From a virus: 42,436 bases of DNA. The notes beneath the pieces were generated by a model, which was given only the letters and a program-made list of their open reading frames with translations, was not told where the DNA came from and searched no databases. This document shows positions 36,523-42,436 of the stretch, piece by piece. Position 1 is the first letter of the stretch. Every line of letters starts with the position of its first letter. The translations under genes were made by a program, and so were the position numbers. The DNA lies in the IMG/VR virus record IMGVR_UViG_3300020733_000027, positions 1 to 42,436 of that record; one strand, 5' to 3'.

Positions 36523-37170
36523 TTAGGATAATGTTCTCACTCTTTCCAGCGGGTATTTGTTAATAGCCAATCTATTAATAAAGAATACCAGAGTCAACCG
36601 ATCAGTTTCTAGGCTGTCTCCGGTGTATTCATGGGCCGCATGGTATATGTGAGAATCAAACAGAAATAATCTGTTAAATTTGTTTTTTACTGTAACAGTC
36701 TCTTCGAACTGACTATTACTTTCAATTCTTTCGGCGTCAGCATTTGCTACGGAGCCTTTATAAAAATTTTCTTTTGTTTCTAGATGTATTGGTCTTGCGC
36801 CTGGAGTTTTTGCTGTATATAAGCTAGTGCCTGATGATTGTGTATTATTAGGATTTAAGTAAATTATTCCGGTAACTAGTGAATCTATATCGCAGTGTAC
36901 CCATCCCTCACCGAATGATTTATCAATTAGTTGAAAAGACATAGTAGTGAAGTGCTGGAATAGTTCTTCATTAGGATAATATATTCTTATCACTTTGTCA
37001 ACCACTAATTTAAATAATTCTGGATTGATTTCGTGAAGTAGCCCAGACCGTTTCCCCGGCCATCTTCCGCCCGATTCGTTATGATATTCCTGCTGTAGAG
37101 CAAATTCTCTTACAGCCATGGGATCCTCAAAGAAATCATCGATAATAGTAGCGGGCACGTAATAATTCAT
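36523..37170 (-). CDS. 2OG-Fe(II) oxygenase-like protein (215 aa)
   Basis: ATG 37170 overlaps the UvsW stop (TAATG), which is preferred over the longer frame from 37182. H92-x-D94 (VHCDIDSLVTGIIYLN), H174/H177 (SHIYHAAH) and R191 (DRLTLVFFIN) fit a DUF6445-like or P4H-like beta-helix oxygenase. The N-terminal YHNESGGRWPGKRSG block is typical of that group. Cotranscribed with UvsW. Substrate unknown. Confidence 0.8.
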   Translation of the reverse strand: MNYYVPATIIDDFFEDPMAVREFALQQEYHNESGGRWPGKRSGLLHEINPELFKLVVDKVIRIYYPNEELFQHFTTMSFQLIDKSFGEGWVHCDIDSLVTGIIYLNPNNTQSSGTSLYTAKTPGARPIHLETKENFYKGSVANADAERIESNSQFEETVTVKNKFNRLFLFDSHIYHAAHEYTGDSLETDRLTLVFFINRLAINKYPLERVRTLS

Positions 37171-38636
37171 TATTTTGCCCAATCCGTTTTTTCAATAGTA
37201 AATGGATACTTGGCTTCTTTATAAAATTTCTTTCTTTCTGTAAGATGACGTTTTGCGTACTTACAGGTACTGGTAATATCCCATATCTGGACAAAGTCTT
37301 TGTCCTCTGCTTTACGAATACCTCGGCCAATACTTTGTATTACTCTAACAAACGATTTACCAGGCTCCAACAATACCAAATTAAAGATACGAGGAATATT
37401 AATACCGACAGCCGCGACGCCATAGGTTGCGACAATAATTTTATTATCGCTTGTTTTAATTTCATCATATTCATCTTTTCTATCCTTAGTTTTTACTTCT
37501 CCTGAAATAAAAACTGCATCCTCTAATTCATTTACTAAAAATTTACCAGAATCAATTCTGTTGACTAGTACTAGGGTGTTACCTGATTGACTAACTGCCT
37601 TGATTAATTTGCTGATATAAATCATACGATCTTCGTCTGTAACAAGATATTTTAATTCCTCAGCATAGCTGGTAAATTCTTTTAGATCAATTAGCTGTGT
37701 TACATTTACATGGCAATTCGATAGTACACCTTTTTCTTGTAATTCATGTGCTTTAATTCCGCCTACTACCGGTCCAATTGATGCAAATATACTTTCGCTT
37801 TCAAACTTTTCTTTAGGTACAGTACCGGTTAATCCCCAACGAATTGGTGCATTACACATGTTTTGTGTAAGTAGATTTTTTAATACTTCTGCTTTTGCCT
37901 GGTGAACTTCGTCAACAATGATGGCCTTAACGCCATCGAGAAATTCAGCTAATGATACGATGTCTTGTTCGTGATTTTTACTCTTTTTATCTAGAATATT
38001 CAAACTTTGCCAAGTGCATATGGTATGTGTTTTATTGAGATCTTTTCGGTCTCCATAGTAAACCCCTACATCTAAATCGACTGCGATAAAGTCTTCTTCG
38101 GTTTGTTCAACTAAACTTTTGTTTGGTACGATGACAATCGTTCTTCCTATCTTTTCACATAGTTGTGACAGTGTTGCCGTGGTAATTGTCTTACCCGCGC
38201 CGGTGGCAATTTCTTGGAGGCTCTGTGGATTTTCAAGGAAGTTGTTAATAGCATCAACCTGGTAATCTCGTAGCATAATAGGTTGACCTTCTTGTGGATG
38301 GCCTTTCGGCCAAACCTTACCTTGATCAGCCCAATATGTTTCGGTTACCTTAGTAAATGACAAATTATGTTTGTTTCTGAGATCATCAATTTCTTCAATC
38401 TGAATACCTAACTTCCCTAAAATTTCCAGGATTTTTTCCATTTGATTTAGGTATCCATTACCACCTAAACCAAAGAGGCTAACCATGCCATCCCAACGAC
38501 CTAATTTAAAGGCCGGGTGGTATCGAGCGTATGGGATTTCATATTTGAATGAAGCGGCTAATTTCTTACGAGCATCAAGTGGGAGGTTCTCTAACTTAAT
38601 ATTGACCTCATCTTTTATCACTAATCTTACAGCCAT
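37170..38636 (-). CDS. uvsW: UvsW-type SF2 DNA/RNA helicase (488 aa)
   Basis: Walker A ATGAGKT (144-150), DEVH box (242-245), GLTGT and QSIGRGIRKA (motif VI) mark an SF2 helicase; the N-terminal ~110 residues (VNIKLENLPLDARKKLAASFKYEIPYARYHPAFKLGRWDG) match the N-terminal domain of UvsW. UvsW branch-migrates recombination intermediates and unwinds R-loops, switching T4 from origin-dependent to recombination-dependent replication. Coupled to the 395-residue gene upstream. Confidence 0.9.
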   Translation of the reverse strand: MAVRLVIKDEVNIKLENLPLDARKKLAASFKYEIPYARYHPAFKLGRWDGMVSLFGLGGNGYLNQMEKILEILGKLGIQIEEIDDLRNKHNLSFTKVTETYWADQGKVWPKGHPQEGQPIMLRDYQVDAINNFLENPQSLQEIATGAGKTITTATLSQLCEKIGRTIVIVPNKSLVEQTEEDFIAVDLDVGVYYGDRKDLNKTHTICTWQSLNILDKKSKNHEQDIVSLAEFLDGVKAIIVDEVHQAKAEVLKNLLTQNMCNAPIRWGLTGTVPKEKFESESIFASIGPVVGGIKAHELQEKGVLSNCHVNVTQLIDLKEFTSYAEELKYLVTDEDRMIYISKLIKAVSQSGNTLVLVNRIDSGKFLVNELEDAVFISGEVKTKDRKDEYDEIKTSDNKIIVATYGVAAVGINIPRIFNLVLLEPGKSFVRVIQSIGRGIRKAEDKDFVQIWDITSTCKYAKRHLTERKKFYKEAKYPFTIEKTDWAK

Positions 38637-39814
38637 AGCAACCTCTCATGAACTATAGGCTGTTGTTCGGTATAGTTGATAACTAAGTCACATGAATTAG
38701 CATATACCGCAGTCTTGCTGTTCTTTAAGCTATTGCCGATAGCAATGATACTCTTTGGATACCATGAATTTTTCAGGAAAAATTTCGGAATTTTGCCATT
38801 TTGTATTGCCACTACATTTGTTGTTTCGTCAAGACGAGAATTATATTTTTTATCCCTGACTAACTGATTAAATTCTCTACCTTGCTCATTATTTTCAAGT
38901 CTGAAGTAAACCCCTACATTCTCAAAAATACCATTTTTTTCCAAATTTTCCGAAAAATTCCTCAAATCTGCAAGACAGCGATTTCCGTCATATCCGTCGA
39001 ATACTACCATTACTGGGAATCTTTTTAATTCTATCAAACTTTTGAAAATTTCGCCAATGCCAACCTCTTTTCGATTTACCCAACAAAACGGACTGGTTCT
39101 AGCTGATATCATCTCGATCAAATTTTCTGGAATTTTTTCGGATTTTTCGGTAAAATATTGATAGCGTACACTACGGTCTTCGATTAGTAGTTGATCAGTA
39201 AGTTCATTGACCTGTAGTTCTTGTTTGACTAAGCGTTGGAAGGTATCATTGGTATCTGAGTTAAACATCAACTGACTCACTACTTCACGCTTCGACCAAG
39301 ATTTTATGGTTTCATACCAGTTTTTTATGGTTTCGTCAATGTCAAAGCCCAAGTGATCAATTTCTTCAATTACAGTGACAATATTTTTTTCAGTGAGGTC
39401 AATAAAGTGATTTTTTCCATTTGATGACGAACGCATATTGGATAATTTTTTTTCTAGAGCCCCCATACTTTTGCGTATATCTGCACTATAGGTGAATTCT
39501 ATGATTAATTTTTGCTCACCGTAGGGATCACTTCCAATTCTTAGGCTACGTTTCTTTTCTATGATTCGAAATGGTTTATTCCATGCTGGATTTGCCAACG
39601 ATGCTCTAATAGTTTCAAACATTGGTTCAAAATAATTGATATGTTTTTCAAGAATTTTAACTATTAAGCTACCTTGATTTAATGTTATGTATTCCGGAGT
39701 TGAAATTGCATGTCCTATACTTTTTAACACTTTAAAATCTTTACTAGGCAGATTTTTTTTGACAAGCTCAAGGTTTGTTGTTAGAATTAGCGTTAGTAAA
39801 TTATCTATTGTCAT
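38627..39814 (-). CDS. Unknown protein upstream of uvsW (395 aa)
   Basis: The chosen start is ATG 39814, since GTG 39832 lies inside the promoter -10. The sequence has a helical N-terminus (IDNLLTLILTTNLELVKKNLP), an alpha/beta core (FPVMVVFDGYDGNRCLADLRNF; GVYFRLENNEQGREFNQLVRDKKYN) and a C-terminus like IIAIGNSLKNSKTAVYANSCDLVINYTEQQPIV. This mix suggests a Rossmann-like nucleotide-handling fold, but no motif fits. It overlaps uvsW by ten bases and has its own sigma70-type promoter. I recognise the C-terminal pattern from hypotheticals beside UvsW in marine phages. Confidence 0.7.
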   Translation of the reverse strand: MTIDNLLTLILTTNLELVKKNLPSKDFKVLKSIGHAISTPEYITLNQGSLIVKILEKHINYFEPMFETIRASLANPAWNKPFRIIEKKRSLRIGSDPYGEQKLIIEFTYSADIRKSMGALEKKLSNMRSSSNGKNHFIDLTEKNIVTVIEEIDHLGFDIDETIKNWYETIKSWSKREVVSQLMFNSDTNDTFQRLVKQELQVNELTDQLLIEDRSVRYQYFTEKSEKIPENLIEMISARTSPFCWVNRKEVGIGEIFKSLIELKRFPVMVVFDGYDGNRCLADLRNFSENLEKNGIFENVGVYFRLENNEQGREFNQLVRDKKYNSRLDETTNVVAIQNGKIPKFFLKNSWYPKSIIAIGNSLKNSKTAVYANSCDLVINYTEQQPIVHERLLWL

Positions 39815-39823
39815 TATTTTGTT

Positions 39824-39852
39824 AGTATACACACACTTTTTATCATTGTCAA
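39824..39852 (-). promoter_or_regulatory. Promoter of the 395-aa / uvsW operon
   Basis: Minus strand TTGACA (39847-39852), 17-bp spacer, TATACT (39824-39829), then nine bases to ATG 39814. No Shine-Dalgarno sequence; probably leaderless. Confidence 0.8.
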
Positions 39853-39855
39853 CCA

Positions 39856-39889
39856 GATAAAAATAGGCCTCAATTTTATTTAAGGCCTA
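39856..39889 (-). terminator. Terminator after the uvsX operon
   Basis: Stem TAGGCCT/AGGCCTA (7 bp) followed on the minus strand by TTTTTAT. It separates the uvsX operon from the 395-aa/uvsW operon. Confidence 0.75.
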
Positions 39890-39915
39890 CAGTCATCTTT
39901 TTGGCGAAATTAGTT

Positions 39916-40371
39916 TTATAAACTTGCGTCTTCCATACCTGCTACACGTAATTTTACAATGTTAGTAATTTGCCATTGTTTCTGATCTAGCCCTTTAGTA
40001 ATACCTAGCCATTTATTGCGAAGTAAGGCAAATTCGTTGATAATTTTTTCCATATCAACTACATCTGCCTCACCATCGACAAATTTTTCACAATCTCTTG
40101 AGCTTAACGCTCGTTGATAGTTTTCTAAATACTTTCTAAAGAAACTACTTTTTAATCTTCGTAATTCAATGTTAAGGTATTCTAAGATTGCTTCGATTTC
40201 TTGCAGTTGTCCAAATCTGTGTTCAACTACACCCGGCAATCCAGCCGATTGTTTTTCTAAATTTCCAATTAATTTAATTTCTTGCTTGGCTTCGAGTAAT
40301 TCACTTTCGAAGTAAGCTACTGCATCGGGAATATTAGAAATATCTTTAGCTATCTCAGCATACCAGCCCAT
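39916..40371 (-). CDS. UvsY-like recombination mediator (151 aa)
   Basis: Mostly helical (DAVAYFESELLEAKQEIKLI; RFGQLQEIEAILEYLNIELRRLKSSFF), ending QKQWQITNIVKLRVAGMEDASL. The C-terminal 'x-x-R/K-x-WQI-x-N-x-x-x-x' pattern and the length (T4 UvsY is 137 aa) fit UvsY, which loads UvsX onto gp32-coated ssDNA. The position two genes downstream of UvsX supports this. No catalytic site is expected. The match is structural rather than strong in sequence. Confidence 0.55.
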   Translation of the reverse strand: MGWYAEIAKDISNIPDAVAYFESELLEAKQEIKLIGNLEKQSAGLPGVVEHRFGQLQEIEAILEYLNIELRRLKSSFFRKYLENYQRALSSRDCEKFVDGEADVVDMEKIINEFALLRNKWLGITKGLDQKQWQITNIVKLRVAGMEDASL

Positions 40372-40607
40372 TAAAACTCCAATTCATCGGTGTCGTCTTC
40401 GTCTTGGTTGCTTTCTTCATCAAGATAATATGCAATAGCTTGATCAAGTACTGGATCAACACCGCCAGCATGTTGTAGTGTACGATCAGTAACACCAAAA
40501 TCTGCTAGCAAGTCAACATAGCGTTCTGCTACTGCTTCTATTTGTTTCTTATCAATATAGTCGGAAAATAATACCCAGACATCACCAATTTGTTGTTCAT
40601 TCAGCAT
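40371..40607 (-). CDS. Conserved protein next to UvsX (78 aa)
   Basis: Starts MLNEQQIGDVWVLFSDYIDKK and contains AERYVDLLADFGVTDRTLQ, then a short acidic tail (NQDEDDTDELEF). This small gene is found just after uvsX in T4-like marine phages. Its role is unknown; its position and coupled start suggest a part in recombination. The start overlaps the uvsX stop. Confidence 0.75.
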   Translation of the reverse strand: MLNEQQIGDVWVLFSDYIDKKQIEAVAERYVDLLADFGVTDRTLQHAGGVDPVLDQAIAYYLDEESNQDEDDTDELEF

Positions 40608-41658
40608 CTTCTACTGTCTCCTCAGGAATGATTGTTGTTGTAGTTATAGGTTTGATATGGAATTTTGCCATAATCATATCTAATTTATCATCTTTCCATT
40701 CTTTTCTATAGAATTTGAATTCTTCACCAGTCTCTGGATCAACCCATTTGAGTCTGTTGCCTTCTTGTTTTAGAATACCTGCTTTTTCGCACATGTCGAC
40801 CATACCACTATAAGGATTCATACCTGTTTCATATGGAATCTTAATTTGTACAGTTTCAAACGGCTTACTATAACGAGTTTTCATAATTTTACATGATGCA
40901 CGAATACCCATTACATCTGACACTTTGTTGCCGTCTTCGTCTTCTTTCAACTTTAATTTCTTCATGGCGACTACGATACTACTTGCGTAGACAAATCCTT
41001 GTCCGCCTGAAATTTTATCATCTGGGTCGAACATGTCTTGGCTTGCGTATGTGTGATTTGTACAAACCATACCTACATTATAACTACCAAACATATTAAC
41101 ACAATTACGAACAAGTGCGGTAAGTGCTTTAGGTTTACGGCCCATGTCACCTTTCAAATCGCCTGCTTCAAACTGGTTAATATCGGTAGGAGTAAGCAAC
41201 ATACCCAATGAATCTATGACAAATAAGACCTTAGGACGTTCTGCCATTTCTTTATACTCTTTCATGAATTCGTGGATAGTTCTAGCCACATCATCAATCA
41301 TTGCCATGTTGAGTTTGAGAAGTTTTTCTTCACTAGTATCTACACCGAGTGCGTGTAACCATGCTTCATCGAGCGCATTTTCTGAGTCAATTAAGATAAC
41401 ATAAATGCCTTGCTCTTGTGCATTGCGTACTAGATTACCTGAACAGATAAACGATTTACCTGCACCTGATTCTCCAGCAAACACAGTGACTTTACCTAAG
41501 GGAATACCTTTGTTAAAATCTCCACTGATTAGATAGTTAAGCGTGTAATTGCCTGTACTAACCCAATCTGTTGGATCATTAAATCCAACACCAAGACCGT
41601 CAATTGACTTGGTCAAGGTCTTTCTAAATTTACTTAGATCAAAAGCCTTAGTTGCCAT
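40597..41658 (-). CDS. uvsX: UvsX, RecA-type strand-exchange recombinase (353 aa)
   Basis: Walker A GESGAGKS (residues 62-69), Walker B VLFVIDSLGML and the DNA-binding loop-like SGGQGFVYASSIVVAMKKL identify a RecA/UvsX recombinase. The final residues (EETVEDAE) form an acidic tail as in UvsX. It polymerises on ssDNA and drives strand exchange, feeding recombination-dependent replication. Ribosome-binding site AAGGAAA lies upstream. Cotranscribed with the HNH-like gene upstream and the UvsY-like gene downstream. Confidence 0.92.
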   Translation of the reverse strand: MATKAFDLSKFRKTLTKSIDGLGVGFNDPTDWVSTGNYTLNYLISGDFNKGIPLGKVTVFAGESGAGKSFICSGNLVRNAQEQGIYVILIDSENALDEAWLHALGVDTSEEKLLKLNMAMIDDVARTIHEFMKEYKEMAERPKVLFVIDSLGMLLTPTDINQFEAGDLKGDMGRKPKALTALVRNCVNMFGSYNVGMVCTNHTYASQDMFDPDDKISGGQGFVYASSIVVAMKKLKLKEDEDGNKVSDVMGIRASCKIMKTRYSKPFETVQIKIPYETGMNPYSGMVDMCEKAGILKQEGNRLKWVDPETGEEFKFYRKEWKDDKLDMIMAKFHIKPITTTTIIPEETVEDAE

Positions 41659-42139
41659 TTGTTTTTTCCTTTATATATTTCATAATTTTTTCTAATTCTA
41701 CTAGAGACACGTCGCTTTTTAATTTGTTAGCTCTCCAACTAATAACATAAACATTCCCAGGAACATACCCTAATTCTGGAATTACTTTATCAATTGTAGC
41801 TTTATTGTTATCTCGTCGTCCTTCCCCACTCCAACCGTAGTTTAACACAGATCCTAATATAGGGCAATGTGTAGGCTGTTCTATTTGTGAAAATTCAATA
41901 GTAAATGGAATATTATTACGGATTGCGACTTGTTTTCTAGTCAAAAATTGCCTGTAGAATGTATTTTTATATCTATAATTTTCTCTATCCTTTGGCATAT
42001 AAATCTCTTTGCCGCATTGGATACAAATACTATTAGATGTCTGTCTAGGAGATAAATGTCCGTGCTTACAAGGCTTACCTGTAAAATAAGTAAGCTCACC
42101 CTTAGCTATTGCTTCAGCTCTAGGGCCTTTCAAGTTCAT
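41648..42139 (-). CDS. HNH-like / endonuclease VII-type nuclease (163 aa)
   Basis: C24, H28 and C39-x2-C42 form an N-terminal zinc-binding motif (GKPCKHGH...ICIQCG). The C-terminus PTHCPILGSVLNYG...DNNKATIDKVIPELGYVPGNVYVISWRANKLKSD follows the pattern of phage HNH or endonuclease VII-like nucleases (CP-x-LG, x-D, S/T-x-D-x-[IV]-x-P, GY-x-x-GN-V-x-[VI]-[IV]-S). Such proteins may be free-standing homing-type endonucleases or resolvases. The insertion in front of uvsX is typical of homing sites. Overlaps uvsX by 11 bases. Confidence 0.75.
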   Translation of the reverse strand: MNLKGPRAEAIAKGELTYFTGKPCKHGHLSPRQTSNSICIQCGKEIYMPKDRENYRYKNTFYRQFLTRKQVAIRNNIPFTIEFSQIEQPTHCPILGSVLNYGWSGEGRRDNNKATIDKVIPELGYVPGNVYVISWRANKLKSDVSLVELEKIMKYIKEKTNGN

Positions 42140-42342
42140 TCTTCAACTCCAAAATGTTCTCTAATTCTATCTCGATCATTAGCGGCCATACAATTATCCA
42201 AACATTCTCTCACAATCAACTCGGCGAACTTCTCTAATTGTTCTTCTGGAGTATAGTTGTCTATCATTTCTCTGCCACTATCGTCCCAAAGTGTAAATCC
42301 TATGCCAGCATCAAGAGCAAGTTCTTTAATTCTATCATTCAT
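42136..42342 (-). CDS. Conserved small phage protein (68 aa)
   Basis: The sequence MNDRIKELALDAGIGFTLWDDSGRE, then EEQLEKFAELIVRECLDNC fits a widespread small phage family of unknown function ('x-R-I-x-x-L-A-x-x-A-G ... EKFAELIVRECxxx'). The start overlaps the upstream stop (ATGA) and its stop overlaps the HNH start. Monodomain, helical. A frequent companion in T4-like genomes. Confidence 0.75.
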   Translation of the reverse strand: MNDRIKELALDAGIGFTLWDDSGREMIDNYTPEEQLEKFAELIVRECLDNCMAANDRDRIREHFGVEE

Positions 42343-42436
42343 AGTATGGGTCCTGTGCTATACCTACATTAAGTTTGAACCAATCAATCTTAACTTTATT
42401 GTCTTGATATACTCTATCAACTTCAACACCGTTTTC
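42335..42436 (-). CDS. C-terminal end of a gene cut by the right edge
   Basis: The last 33 codons of an open frame (ENGVEVDRVYQDNKVKIDW, ending AQDPYYE) and a TGA that overlaps the next ATG. The start lies beyond the window. No family can be assigned from this fragment. Confidence 0.55.
   Translation of the reverse strand, partial: ENGVEVDRVYQDNKVKIDWFKLNVGIAQDPYYE

Noticed and set aside
41648-42139. Group I intron with homing endonuclease
   Set aside because: The HNH-like gene sits between complete coupled genes; no intron core or split gene is visible.

Overview
The window is part of the genome of a T4-superfamily myovirus, of the type found in marine and freshwater metagenomes (cyanophage-like or pelagiphage-like). 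The evidence is a T4-type replication and recombination set: UvsX recombinase, a UvsY-like mediator, UvsW helicase, gp41 helicase, gp61 primase and a gp62-like clamp-loader subunit. T4-type late promoters (TATAAATA and TAAGTA boxes), large fibre proteins, and tightly packed genes with ATGA or TAATG junctions agree with this. No photosynthesis gene is present and the host cannot be named from this sequence.

Layout. (1) 1-911, minus: four coupled small genes behind a sigma70-type promoter. (2) 1.0-2.9 kb: small late genes and about 0.9 kb of non-coding, CTAG-rich DNA with direct repeats. (3) 3.1-12.8 kb, plus: the early accessory region. Thirteen plus-strand promoters (TTGACA, 17-bp spacer, TATACT or TATAAT) each drive one to five small genes, mostly through a shared leader ending in AAGGAGCGAA. 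It includes a GP88-family protein, a DUF1281-like protein, a small HTH protein, an AAA ATPase, a tRNA and several genes too short for routine calling. It ends in a two-stem-loop RNA and terminator whose loops are complementary to the shared leader. (4) 13.0-15.4 kb, plus: late genes, some starting directly at a late promoter. (5) 15.3-32.2 kb, minus: a modular possible internal virion protein, Ig-like and giant fibre proteins, a GNAT-like protein, gp41, a short carbamoyltransferase homologue, gp61 and a baseplate/fibre-like protein. (6) 32.2-42.4 kb: a 187-residue miniature of bacterial DnaE, a gp62-like protein, three of the window's four 2OG-Fe(II) oxygenases, UvsW with a 395-residue partner of unknown function, and the UvsY-like / UvsX operon.

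How the parts work together. Early small proteins probably remodel the host. UvsX, UvsY and UvsW with gp41 and gp61 would run recombination-dependent replication. The late genes build fibres and head contents. There are two leader styles: long leaders with a shared ribosome-binding block in the accessory region, and almost no leader for gp41, gp61, the 395-residue protein, one oxygenase and several late genes.

Most notable: the anti-leader RNA at 12748-12838, the mini-DnaE at 32610-33173, the systematic leaderless architecture, and the 395-residue protein fused operonically to UvsW. All calls come from reading the sequence; no searches or folding programs were run.
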